Assembly: GCA_030691735.1 (NCBI GenBank)
Contig: JAUYDS010000121.1
Span: 1-51,687 of the forward strand
Reading direction: 5' to 3'
DNA: 51,687 nucleotides
From: Candidatus Aminicenantota bacterium
GTDB taxonomy: Bacteria > Acidobacteriota > Aminicenantia > Aminicenantales > UBA4085
The notes beneath the pieces were generated by a model. It had not been told where the DNA came from and ran no database searches. It saw nothing but the letters and a program-made list of their open reading frames with translations. The translations under genes and the position numbers were made by a program. Below are positions 16,018 through 26,843 of the stretch, one piece after another; within the stretch, counting starts at the first letter, position 1, and every line of letters begins with the position of its first letter.

Positions 16018-17373
16018 TCACAGGTGGAAGTTCAGGCCCACCGCAAAGGCAAAGGTCGTCCGGGAGTAGCGCTCCTCGTAAGTCCCCAGGTTGGTGCCGG
16101 ACGAGGTGACGTAGGAGATCACCTTCTGGTCGGTTTTGTAGCTCGGGACCATGACCCCGAGGTCGACGTCGAACGAAGGGCTGATCTTGATCCGGGCGCC
16201 GCATCCGAACGTGTTGGCCCCCATGTCGTGGGCAATGTCGGACTGGTACCCGGAGGCGAGATCGAATTGGGTTATCAGGTAGCCCGCGCTGAGGACGAGG
16301 GCCTGGGAGACGTCGTATTCGACGCCGAGGGCGAAGTCGTACGAGTTGGAGTTGACGAATTTTTCGCGGCCGTCCCAGTGGGCGTTCTTGTCGAAGAAGT
16401 AGTTGAAGGAGGCCGTGGCCCGGAGCTCGGGCATGATCTCATAGCCCGCTCCGATCGAGAAGAACGCGGGCACGTCGCTCCGCGACTTCGCGCCGTTCGG
16501 GAACATGTTGATGTCATCCTTGGTCGTTTTGTTCGTGAATTCAAGCTTCGTCCTGAACTCGTACTTGACCGCGACATCCAGACCCGCGGCGGGCCGGAAA
16601 TTCAGGCTCATGACGGGCGTGATCCCCAGGGCCGTCTGTTCGGCTTCGACGGCCTTGTCGGCCATCAAGGCCGCATAGGCGGTCTGGCCGATGGTAGTGA
16701 AGAACGTCTTCGCGGAGATCATGGCTCCGGTGAATCCATAGGGAGCGAAGGTCGGGTTGACCATGACATTATTAATGTGGCCTTCATAGGTGTTCTTGGC
16801 CGAGACGTAGCGAGCCCCGAGGGCGGCCGAGATGCTGTCCGACAGGGCGTAGGAGACGTTGAATTGGAAACCGAGATAAATGGAGCTGCCCTTGAAGGCG
16901 ATGTCCGTCGAGTACTTCGTAGTCGGGATCCCCATCCCGCTGATCAAAGCCGGCAGGGCGGCGAACTGCCACTCGAATGAGGGCAGACCCTTGCTAAAGT
17001 CGGCCGTTCCGCCGCCGGCACTGGGCCCGACGCCGAACGAGAAAGCGAGTTTGTTCTTCTTATAGACGACGTAGACGTCCGGGAAGAACGGCACGTTGAC
17101 CTTGCCTTCGTACGAGTGGGCATTGAGGAACAGGAAGTCGTTAGCGATGGTCTTGGTCTGAAACACCGTCTGGTTATTCAGCCCGAAGTGCCAACCGTCC
17201 TTGAGGAGGACGAGGCCGGCCGGGTTGTAGTACACGGCGTCCACGTCGGTCGAGGCGTTGCGCGAGAGCAGGCGGAGATAGAGGGCGCTTTGGTTCATGT
17301 TCGTCACAAGGGTCGCAGAGGACGCCGTGACGATACCGAGCACAAGAAGTGCAACGATCAGGACTTTTTTCAT
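16018..17373 (-). CDS. OmpP1/FadL family outer-membrane protein
   Basis: 451 residues from the ATG at 17373 (MKKVLIVALLVLGIVT), preceded by AAGGAGG. The frame open to 17388 lacks this site. Signal peptide, then the FadL-type N-terminus with the family motif STDVDAVYYNPAGL, and amphipathic strands to a terminal aromatic/Leu end (VGLNFHL). The family makes 14-stranded barrels that take up long-chain fatty acids or other hydrophobic compounds. Ligand unknown. Monocistronic; a small open frame lies in its leader. Confidence 0.88.
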   Translation of the reverse strand: MKKVLIVALLVLGIVTASSATLVTNMNQSALYLRLLSRNASTDVDAVYYNPAGLVLLKDGWHFGLNNQTVFQTKTIANDFLFLNAHSYEGKVNVPFFPDVYVVYKKNKLAFSFGVGPSAGGGTADFSKGLPSFEWQFAALPALISGMGIPTTKYSTDIAFKGSSIYLGFQFNVSYALSDSISAALGARYVSAKNTYEGHINNVMVNPTFAPYGFTGAMISAKTFFTTIGQTAYAALMADKAVEAEQTALGITPVMSLNFRPAAGLDVAVKYEFRTKLEFTNKTTKDDINMFPNGAKSRSDVPAFFSIGAGYEIMPELRATASFNYFFDKNAHWDGREKFVNSNSYDFALGVEYDVSQALVLSAGYLITQFDLASGYQSDIAHDMGANTFGCGARIKISPSFDVDLGVMVPSYKTDQKVISYVTSSGTNLGTYEERYSRTTFAFAVGLNFHL

Positions 17374-17400
17374 GGATACCTCCTTCATCTTTTTATGTGA

Positions 17401-17481
17401 TCAGCGGACCCAAAGCCCGCCAGAGAGTACCGGGGACCGTGCCCAAAAGAAAAACAAGAAAAACAATCTGCTTTTCATCAT
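17401..17481 (-). CDS. Possible small leader ORF, Phe-rich
   Basis: A 25-26 residue frame beginning ATGATG directly after AGGAGG (17485-17490), encoding MMKSRLFFLFFFWARSP and a short tail, stopping 28 bases before the FadL-like gene start. It is not a known protein. It could be a translated leader peptide or a chance hydrophobic frame with a good ribosome site. Confidence 0.3.
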   Translation of the reverse strand: MMKSRLFFLFFFWARSPVLSGGLWVR

Positions 17482-17526
17482 TTTCCTCCTGGGTTAAAAG
17501 ATTCCCTCTATTTACATAAAATTCAG

Positions 17527-17550
17527 CGACTTGTCAAATCCTATATTTTA
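17527..17550 (-). promoter_or_regulatory. Weak candidate promoter for the FadL-like gene
   Basis: On the minus strand TTGACA is followed after 17 bp by TAAATA, upstream of the small leader frame. The -35 is perfect but the -10 matches poorly. Coordinates are approximate. Confidence 0.35.
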
Positions 17551-17572
17551 GCTAGGCTTTATCGATATATCG

Positions 17573-17733
17573 TCATTTCTTCGTGAAGAGGAATTCGTTC
17601 TTCGCGTTCACCTCGAACCGGACCACGTCTCCCTCCTTGAATTCACCGCCGAGGATCTTCATGGCCAAGGGATTCTGGATCTCCTGCTGGATCGTTCTCT
17701 TCAGAGGCCGGGCTCCGTAAACCGTATCGATAC
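17573..17733 (-). pseudogene. clpB: clpB 3' remnant
   Basis: The minus strand encodes [20 protein letters not shown] and on to FLFTKK-stop, unmistakably the C-terminal end of the ClpB disaggregase (the GARPLKR sensor region followed by the NPLA helix). Only about 50 codons remain. An in-frame TAG occurs a few codons upstream, and beyond it the sequence is a palindromic element and the promoter of another gene. The rest of clpB is absent, so this is a dead fragment left by deletion or rearrangement. Whether an intact clpB exists elsewhere cannot be seen here. Confidence 0.85.
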
Positions 17734-17760
17734 GCTAAAAAATAAGTTCCGCGCGGGCGA

Positions 17761-17842
17761 TTGTCAAGAGCGACGGTTTTATCCTCACTCTTTTTTGGGG
17801 GACGGCGCAGGGGCGGTTGTCCCCCCTCTTTTCTCTTGACAA
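17761..17842. repeat. Palindromic element TTGTCAAGAG...CTCTTGACAA
   Basis: Outer 10-bp perfect arms (17761-17770 and 17833-17842) enclose an inner GGGGGAC/GTCCCCC pair (17797-17803 and 17819-17825). The right arm contains the TTGACA used as the -35 of the next gene. It abuts the clpB remnant. Confidence 0.7.
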
Positions 17843-17863
17843 TTGGCGAAAAATAGCTATTTT
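17836..17863 (+). promoter_or_regulatory. Candidate promoter of the acidic small protein
   Basis: TTGACA at 17836-17841, 16-bp spacer, TATTTT at 17858-17863. The start codon at 17884 is only about 15-20 bases beyond the expected transcription start. Confidence 0.55.
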
Positions 17864-17883
17864 CTGAATTGGGAGTTTTGCTC

Positions 17884-18219
17884 ATGGAAGAGATCGAGAT
17901 CACGAGTTGGATAACCCTGGACGCGATCAAAAAGAAAGCGAAGACGATCGAGACCATCGGCAATCTGCAGACCGGCCACAGCATGTCCGTGTTCTGCCAG
18001 ATCGAGGACGACAACCTCGAGCTCGTGTACAGCGATTCGACCGCCAACTACCTGCGCCGGTTCGAGGACAAGGACGAATTCGAGTCGGCGATCGAACAGC
18101 GCAAGGAGGAGGACGGTGAAGCTCCCTGTGAGGACGACCGCGAATTCGAAGAGGATTTCGAAGAAGAGGAAGACGAAGAGGGCGAATTCGGGGCCGAGGA
18201 CGAATCGGACGGTTATTGA
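17884..18219 (+). CDS. Acidic protein of unknown function
   Basis: 111 residues from the ATG at 17884, with GGGAG eight bases upstream. The first 75 residues are a mixed, globular-looking domain (EIEITSWITLDAIKKKAKTI...). The last 35 are almost entirely Asp/Glu. I do not recognise it. A strongly acidic tail in a small cytoplasmic protein can mimic nucleic acid or recruit basic partners, but no function is shown. Its 3' end overlaps the convergent mutS by 7 bases. Confidence 0.7.
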   Translation: MEEIEITSWITLDAIKKKAKTIETIGNLQTGHSMSVFCQIEDDNLELVYSDSTANYLRRFEDKDEFESAIEQRKEEDGEAPCEDDREFEEDFEEEEDEEGEFGAEDESDGY

Positions 18220-20867
18220 CGCAGCTTCTCCACCAGACGATGGAGAAGATTCAAAGCGGCTATGGGGGTCAAGGCCGCGACATCGCACGTTTTCAGCTCC
18301 TCCTTGATCTCTTGGAGGATCTCCTGATCCCGGTCCTCGCGAAATAAAAACTGCTGGGCTTTGTCCCTTTTCTTGGGAGTCCGGTAGGCGAGGCGGGGCT
18401 GGCCGGCCTCGTCCAGTTCCTGGTTCTCCAGATTGAACAGGATCTCGCGGGCCCGAGTCAAGACGTCCCGCGGGATGCCGGCGAGCTTCGCGACATGGAT
18501 GCCGTAGCTTTGGTCGGACGGGCCGGCGACGATCTTGCGGAGGAAGATGATCTCGTCCTTCCATTCCTTGACCGCGACATGAAAGTTCTTGATCCGCTTC
18601 AGGGTCAAGGACATCTCGGTCAGCTCGTGGTAATGGGTGGCGAATAGCGTCTTGGCCCGGACGCCCTCGTTCTCGTGAAGGAATTCGGCGACGGCCCAAG
18701 CGATGCTCAGCCCATCGAAGGTGCTGGTCCCCCGACCGATCTCATCCAGCAGGATCAGGCTCCGGGGGGTGGCGTTGTTGAGGATGGACGCGGTCTCGAG
18801 CATCTCGACCATGAACGTGGACTGGCCGACGGTCAGAAAATCCATCGCCCCGATGCGGGTGAAGATCCGGTCGACGACGCCGATCACCGCCTCCCCGGCG
18901 GGAACGAACGATCCCATCTGGGCCAGGATGGTGATAAGCGCGACCTGGCGCAGGTAGGTGGACTTTCCGCCCATATTGGGGCCGGTAATGATCAGGATCT
19001 GGTCGTCCTCGCGGTCGAGGGTGGCGTCGTTGGGAATGAAGGCGTCCTCGTTGGTCACCTCGATGACCGGGTGACGGCCGTCCTTGATCTTGATGACATC
19101 GGCCGAGTTCACGACGGGCCGGACATATTTTCGCCGCGAGGCCAGCTCGGCCAGGCCGGCCAGGACATCGAGCCGGGCGATATCGACGGCGATCCTCTGA
19201 AGGCGCGGGGTTTCCAGGGCGACCTTGTCCCGGACCTCCAAAAAAAGCTTATGTTCCAGCTCGCCGATGCGCTCCTCGGCCTGGAGGACCTTCTCCTCAT
19301 ACTCTTTGAGTTCGGGGGTGAGGAACCGCTCGGACCCGACGAGCGTCTGCTTGCGGATATAATCCGCCGGGACCTGGCGAAGATTGGATTTCGTGACCTC
19401 GATGTAGTAGCCGAAGACCTTGTTATAGCGGACCTTGAGCGAGGAGATGCCGGTCCGTTCGCGCTCCTGCTTTTCGAGCATGGAGATGAACGATTTTCCC
19501 GAGCGGCTGATCGAGCGGAACTCGTCGAGCTCCGGATGGAAGCCGTCCTTGAGGATGCCGCCTTCGGTCAGGAGGAAGGCCGGTTCCTCCAGGATGGCGC
19601 CGTCGATGAAAGCGGCGAGGTCCTCGGCGCTGTCCCAGCGCATCCTGATCTCTATAAGAAGGGCGGACCGGAGCGGGGCGAGAAGCGGCAAGATCCGCGG
19701 CAGCGGTTGGAGGGAACGTTTCAAAGAGACCAGGTCGCGCGGATGGGCCGCGGCGAGCGAGATCTTTCCGGTCAGGCGCTCCAGGTCCAGGATGGCCTTC
19801 AATGCGTCCCGAATTTCCTGACGGGTGATGGTGGCCTCGAGAAGCTCTTCGACGCCGTCCAGGCGCCGGCCGATGGCCTTTTCATCCAGCAGAGGCTGAA
19901 GGAGGCGGCTCCGGAGCCGCCGGCCGCCCATCGGCGTGACGGTGAAGTCGATGATGTCGAGAAGGGAATCATCGACGCGCCCGTCCCGGAGATTTTTGAT
20001 CAATTCGAGGTTCCGGATGGAGGAGGTGTCGAGGACCATGCGGTCGGACGCGTGGAGGAACGAGATCTTATGGACGAGAGCGAGCGAATCCTTGCGTACC
20101 TTTTTTATATAGGACAATAAGGCGCCGCCGGCCGAGACGGCCCGCGGCTTGTCTTCGATGCCGAAGCCGGCCAAAGACCGGACCTTGAAATGGTCGAGCA
20201 GGTGATGCCGGGCCTGGGCGGGATCGAAGGCCCAGGCCTCGAGCGGACTCCTGAGCACGGACTTCAGGTCGGTCCCGGCCAGGAGCCGGGCGAGATCCTC
20301 TTCCCCGCCCTCGGGGAAAACGATCTCTTTCGGCGCGGCCTTAAAGAGCTCGTCGACGAGGGCCTTGCGTTCCGGCCCGTCCCGCTCCGTCACCCGCATC
20401 TCGCCGGAGGCGAGATCGATGAGGGCCAGCCCCCAGCCCGCTTCCTCCAGCGCCAGCGCGGCGATGAAGACGCTGTCCTTGGCGTCCTCGAGGTCGACCT
20501 CCACCGCCGTTCCCGGTGTCAGGACCTTGATGACCTCGCGCTTGACGACGCCCTTGGCCGTCCGTGGGTCTTCGACCTGCTCGCAGACGGCCACTTTGTA
20601 ACCGCGTTTGAGGAGCTTGGCCAGGTAGGAGTTCACGGCGTGATACGGCACGCCGCACATCGGGACTTTCTGCCTCGAGGTCAGAGCGATCTCGAGGACC
20701 TGCGATCCGATCTTGGCGTCGTCATAAAACATCTCGTAGAAATCGCCGAGCCGGAAGAACAAGAGCGTGTCCTGGAGGTCTTTTTTGATCCGGAAATATT
20801 GCTCCATCATCGGGGTCAGGGCCTTCGGCTCACGCACGTCCGCATTATATGAAAAATGAAGCCGCAT
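18213..20867 (-). CDS. mutS: DNA mismatch repair protein MutS
   Basis: 884 residues from the ATG at 20867 (MRLHFSY); a TTG at 20873 in the same frame is less likely. The mismatch-reading Phe-X-Glu motif is present in LGDFYEMFYDDA. The ATPase has Walker A GPNMGGKSTYLRQ, STFMVEM, Walker B LILLDEIGRGTSTFDGLS and the FATHYHELT motif. It recognises base mismatches and short loops and signals repair with MutL. Length is normal. The extreme C-terminus (DVAALTPIAALNLLHRLVEKL) matches the tetramer-region ending usual in MutS. Confidence 0.97.
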   Translation of the reverse strand: MRLHFSYNADVREPKALTPMMEQYFRIKKDLQDTLLFFRLGDFYEMFYDDAKIGSQVLEIALTSRQKVPMCGVPYHAVNSYLAKLLKRGYKVAVCEQVEDPRTAKGVVKREVIKVLTPGTAVEVDLEDAKDSVFIAALALEEAGWGLALIDLASGEMRVTERDGPERKALVDELFKAAPKEIVFPEGGEEDLARLLAGTDLKSVLRSPLEAWAFDPAQARHHLLDHFKVRSLAGFGIEDKPRAVSAGGALLSYIKKVRKDSLALVHKISFLHASDRMVLDTSSIRNLELIKNLRDGRVDDSLLDIIDFTVTPMGGRRLRSRLLQPLLDEKAIGRRLDGVEELLEATITRQEIRDALKAILDLERLTGKISLAAAHPRDLVSLKRSLQPLPRILPLLAPLRSALLIEIRMRWDSAEDLAAFIDGAILEEPAFLLTEGGILKDGFHPELDEFRSISRSGKSFISMLEKQERERTGISSLKVRYNKVFGYYIEVTKSNLRQVPADYIRKQTLVGSERFLTPELKEYEEKVLQAEERIGELEHKLFLEVRDKVALETPRLQRIAVDIARLDVLAGLAELASRRKYVRPVVNSADVIKIKDGRHPVIEVTNEDAFIPNDATLDREDDQILIITGPNMGGKSTYLRQVALITILAQMGSFVPAGEAVIGVVDRIFTRIGAMDFLTVGQSTFMVEMLETASILNNATPRSLILLDEIGRGTSTFDGLSIAWAVAEFLHENEGVRAKTLFATHYHELTEMSLTLKRIKNFHVAVKEWKDEIIFLRKIVAGPSDQSYGIHVAKLAGIPRDVLTRAREILFNLENQELDEAGQPRLAYRTPKKRDKAQQFLFREDRDQEILQEIKEELKTCDVAALTPIAALNLLHRLVEKLRQ

Positions 20868-20919
20868 TGACAATTTCGGCGATTCGGCCCAAAAAGAGGG
20901 AAATGATCCGGTCGGGCGA

Positions 20920-21501
20920 TCAGAACTTCAGCGTCATCCGGTAACGATAGCCGAGGTCTTTTTTGACGAAATCAAAAGAGCTGATGACGCAGATCTCCGG
21001 CAGGTTCCATTTCGCGATGCAGGCATAGACCTCGCGATGGCCCTGCCGATGAGCGTATTCGATCGTCTTTTTATGGAGCGCCTTGGAGATCCCGCGATTC
21101 CGACAAGGCCGGGAGACGAACGTGATCTGAAGGTAGAACTCGGGGGGCGTCCAGCCCGGAGAAACGGGCAGGATATCGTACATGTTATCGACCTCCGGCG
21201 CGCCCAGCGAAGGATAGCCGATGAGGTAGCCGACGACTTTTCTTTTGACCTCGGCGACGAAGGTCTTGTATTTCGTGCCCGGTTTGAGAAAACGCTCGGC
21301 GTATTCGTCGACGCTCGTCTTGATCTGGACGTCCGGAAATCTTTCAGCGAGCTCGACCTCGAGCTCCCGGACGAGCTCGAGCATCTGGGCCAGGTCGGAC
21401 GATCGGTATTCGCGGATCCTGATTTTGAGCCTAGGGTTCTTGCGTTGTCTCCGGATTTCCGTCGTCTCTTCGGGCGGCGTCCTCGCCCCGTCGCTTCTCA
21501 T
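20920..21501 (-). CDS. GNAT-family N-acetyltransferase
   Basis: 193 residues. A short basic N-terminal extension is followed by IRIREYRSSDLAQMLELV (GNAT beta1-alpha1), VVGYLIGYPS (beta4) and CRNRGISKALHKKTIEYA, which matches the acetyl-CoA loop R/Q-x-x-G-x-G/A. It transfers acetyl from acetyl-CoA to an unknown amine. The start has GGGAGG upstream. It is alone on its transcript between mutS and the BNR gene. Confidence 0.85.
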   Translation of the reverse strand: MRSDGARTPPEETTEIRRQRKNPRLKIRIREYRSSDLAQMLELVRELEVELAERFPDVQIKTSVDEYAERFLKPGTKYKTFVAEVKRKVVGYLIGYPSLGAPEVDNMYDILPVSPGWTPPEFYLQITFVSRPCRNRGISKALHKKTIEYAHRQGHREVYACIAKWNLPEICVISSFDFVKKDLGYRYRMTLKF

Positions 21502-21586
21502 ACGGGCCTCCCTTGATCTGCTTGATCATCCCATTCCCGCGCCCGCTGCCTCTATCAAACGATGGGATCGGATCTGATATCGACGT

Positions 21587-23947
<2,361 letters not shown>

Positions 23948-24209
23948 GAATCCTCCCTCATGAAATGGATTTGAAAGAAAGAAAGATACAGCATAAATCG
24001 AAGATCTGGAGGAATGTTAGTTTTAATAAGGATGGAAGTCAACACGAATCTCCGAGGAGGCTTCCTCTTGAGGCTGGTTTTTCGGCTCTTCCTCCGGGGG
24101 GTGGATCTCATGATCCGCTCCCCGGTTCCTTGCTCCCGCCAAGGAGGCAAATCTTTAAGTGTGGGACCGGAACCGGAATCCATCCCCTCCCGCCGAGAGC
24201 GGACCCGGT

Positions 24210-25955
24210 CTATTTCTTTTTTAAATTCAACCGCCCCTTGCCGAACTTGTTATCCTCGCCCGGATCGCCCAGGTCCAAGGCCCTTGCGTTCAGGATATTA
24301 CGAACCTGAGCGGCGCTATAGGGGGTCTTTTCCAAGAGCAGGGCCAGAGCTCCCGCCATGCAGGGCGCCGATGCGGACGTCCCATAGAATGCGGCGGGAG
24401 CGTTGAGGGCCGTCCCCTTCCCCATGACCGGGCTCGCAGTGGCGCCATAGGTGACCGTCGAAACCCCGGACGGCGCGCTGAAGTCGGGTTTGGTTCGTCC
24501 GTCATGGGTCGGGCCCTGCGAACTGTAATAATGATACGAATCATCCTGCCAGTCCGTCGCCCCCACGGTGATGGCCGAGGGCGAATCGGCCGGGCTGAGC
24601 AGGCTCCCCTGCGGCACGTTGTATTCGACGGCCCCGGAATTGCCGTAAGCGAAAACCTCGATCTTGCAGTTTCTCGTCGCGGCAAATTTCTTGATACCGA
24701 CCCCCCAATAGCGGCCGCTGGTGGCATACCAATACCCGATGTCTTCCGTCGGCCACTGCGATCCCGACTGCAGGCCTATCGACGAGGCCGCCGCTCTCCA
24801 CGTTCCACCATAATAATAATAGAGCGTCGCGTTGTAATCCTGGTTGGATCCGCTGTAGGTCGAACCGTTCCAATTGCCCCAGTCGTCCCAGTTGATAAAG
24901 ACGGCCGTCAAGGTGTAAGCCGGCACCCACCAGGATAAGATCTCATCGCCGGACGCGAAATCCAGCCAGCCGTCGTTGTCCGCGTCGGTGAATGTCCCTT
25001 CCCAATGGGTCTCCGCCGCGTTGCCGGCGGAACTGGACCACAGGATCCCCGCGGCCTTCGCTTTTTCAACGTCCGCACAGATCGGCCCGGTCCCCTTGCC
25101 GTCGCCCGCGTTCCACCAGCCCATGGAATAGGAGATGACCTTGACGCCCTGGCTGATGATGTAATCCACGGCGTTGTGCTGTTCCACGTCGGTCCCGAAA
25201 TTCACCAGCCAGAGGTTCGCGTTCGGGGCCATGTCGTGAACGATCTCGGCGCAGGCCGCGCCATGCACGTCGGCCTCGAGGTTCCCGTCCGCCCGGAACG
25301 ATTTCGTGGTCACGCTGGCGGGCAGTTCGGTTCCCAACAAATCCTTATATCCCTTGAAACCGGCGTCGAGGACACAGACGTTCGGCCCGCCGGTGTTTCG
25401 ATACGCCGCGATGCTCTGCCACAGATCGGCGCCCGTCACGGCCACGCCTTCCGAGACGATCTCGGCCATCGGGGCCGCTTTGAGCGGCAGCCGGACGAAC
25501 TTGACCGCGGGGTTCGCCGACAGCGCCTCGAGGGAGGGGATCGGCAGGCGGCTCTGGACGAGATTCTGATAGGTCGTTTCGATCTTTCCGCCCAACGCCT
25601 GGACCTGGAATTTCACGATCGAAGCTTCAAGGTAAAGGCCAAGGGAAGCGTTCTGGATCACCGCTTCGGCGACGACGCAGACCCCGTTCTCGTCGAGATC
25701 GATATCCCGTTGTCCGGCGAATTCCCGGGCTTTGTCGGCGCCCTCCGTGCGATAGATATGATAGAGCTTGCCGAGGGCGTATTCGATCTTCGGATTCAGG
25801 ACATCCTTGACCATCTCGACGCCGCGCAGATCGACGGGCCCCGGAATATCGGGACGCGTGACCTGAAGGCTGGCCTTCGTGGGCGCGAACAGGATCAGCC
25901 CAAAGACCGCGGCGCAAAAAACCACGAAGAGAAGATTGAATTTTTGCTTTTTCAT
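24210..25955 (-). CDS. Secreted subtilisin-like serine protease (S8)
   Basis: 581 residues from the ATG at 25955, preceded by AAAGGAA; an upstream ATG at 25979 overlaps the previous gene. Signal peptide, propeptide-like region (to about 190), then catalytic Asp in NVCVLDAGFKGY, His in DVHGAACAEIV, oxyanion Asn in SSSAGNAAETH, and Ser in GTSASAPCMAG. A Trp/Tyr-rich insert (about residues 320-430) separates Asn and Ser regions and may fold as a beta domain. It degrades extracellular protein. It follows a beta-barrel gene with only 13 bases between them, so the two are probably co-transcribed. Confidence 0.92.
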   Translation of the reverse strand: MKKQKFNLLFVVFCAAVFGLILFAPTKASLQVTRPDIPGPVDLRGVEMVKDVLNPKIEYALGKLYHIYRTEGADKAREFAGQRDIDLDENGVCVVAEAVIQNASLGLYLEASIVKFQVQALGGKIETTYQNLVQSRLPIPSLEALSANPAVKFVRLPLKAAPMAEIVSEGVAVTGADLWQSIAAYRNTGGPNVCVLDAGFKGYKDLLGTELPASVTTKSFRADGNLEADVHGAACAEIVHDMAPNANLWLVNFGTDVEQHNAVDYIISQGVKVISYSMGWWNAGDGKGTGPICADVEKAKAAGILWSSSAGNAAETHWEGTFTDADNDGWLDFASGDEILSWWVPAYTLTAVFINWDDWGNWNGSTYSGSNQDYNATLYYYYGGTWRAAASSIGLQSGSQWPTEDIGYWYATSGRYWGVGIKKFAATRNCKIEVFAYGNSGAVEYNVPQGSLLSPADSPSAITVGATDWQDDSYHYYSSQGPTHDGRTKPDFSAPSGVSTVTYGATASPVMGKGTALNAPAAFYGTSASAPCMAGALALLLEKTPYSAAQVRNILNARALDLGDPGEDNKFGKGRLNLKKK

Positions 25956-25968
25956 GGGATCGTTCCTT

Positions 25969-26607
25969 TTAAAAGCCATATTTCACGCCCAGGCCGATCA
26001 GGAGGGAATCCAGTTTCAGTCCCCCCAGGACCCCTGTGGCTTTCTCCTGGCTGGCGTTATCCGTCAAGCTCCAGGATCCATCCGTCTTCCCCATCAAGTA
26101 GCGGGCTTCGAAGTTCAAAAAGATCCCCTGTCCCGGCTTCGGTCCGGTTTTAAGCGCATAATCCAGGCCCGCTCCGATCAGGATGGTCGCCCCTTTCTTT
26201 ATGGATTCCGAAAGCGTCAGGCCCAAATTGCTCCAGTCGTTCACGATCTGGGAATCCAATTTGAAGGAATGAAGGCCATACCCGCCGCCGACCACAGCAT
26301 AGGGGACCAGTTTTTTGCCCGCGCCGAACCGGGCCACCACCGCAATTTCCACCGGGACCATCGTCATTTTCCCCTGGCTCAGGCTCGTTGTCGAGCCCGT
26401 CACGGTGGAGGCGAACAGGGCGCCTCTGACCTCGACAGCGAACATCGGCGTCACGTCGTAGGCCAGCGAGAATCCCGGGGCCAGACCGTTCCCGAAATTG
26501 GATTCGAGATGTTTGGCGTAGCTGCTGGAAATCCCCAGGCGAATCGCGGCGCCGGAGGCCATCGACAAAGACAAGACCATGAAACACAGAGCGCCGATTT
26601 TTTTCAT
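25969..26607 (-). CDS. Small outer-membrane beta-barrel protein
   Basis: 212 residues from the ATG at 26607 (MKKIGALCFMVLSLSMASGA), after AAGGAGGG. Signal peptide, then eight or so amphipathic strands ending in the aromatic GLGVKYGF typical of OmpA/opacity-type barrels. No ligand motif. It lies immediately upstream of the S8 protease. Confidence 0.8.
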   Translation of the reverse strand: MKKIGALCFMVLSLSMASGAAIRLGISSSYAKHLESNFGNGLAPGFSLAYDVTPMFAVEVRGALFASTVTGSTTSLSQGKMTMVPVEIAVVARFGAGKKLVPYAVVGGGYGLHSFKLDSQIVNDWSNLGLTLSESIKKGATILIGAGLDYALKTGPKPGQGIFLNFEARYLMGKTDGSWSLTDNASQEKATGVLGGLKLDSLLIGLGVKYGF

Positions 26608-26843
26608 TGGCCCTCCTTTCTTTTTCGCATCGTGACACACAAATCCGCCGGATGTCAAAGCTGTGGGTACGACCATGCCCGGAACAAAAGAGCGGCCGGC
26701 CTGAAAGAAGAAGTGCTGGCTGTTTCAGGGAATTAAGCTAAAGGGGGTAACAAGGAGGGTTAGCCTGCCCAGCCAGCGCAGCAGGAATGAGTGTATTATA
26801 GACTATCAAATTTATAAAGTCAATAGGTTCTATATAATTTTTT

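Noticed and set aside
15738-16109. 123-codon ORF across the GC-rich intergenic stretch
   Set aside because: No ribosome site or homology, and the sequence is better explained by consecutive RNA helices.
20867-20873. TTG start for mutS
   Set aside because: ATG at 20867 is six bases downstream and preferable. Neither has a strong ribosome site.
26608-26843. Coding frame or RNA in the gaps around the beta-barrel gene
   Set aside because: AT-rich sequence without frames, helices or promoter of note.
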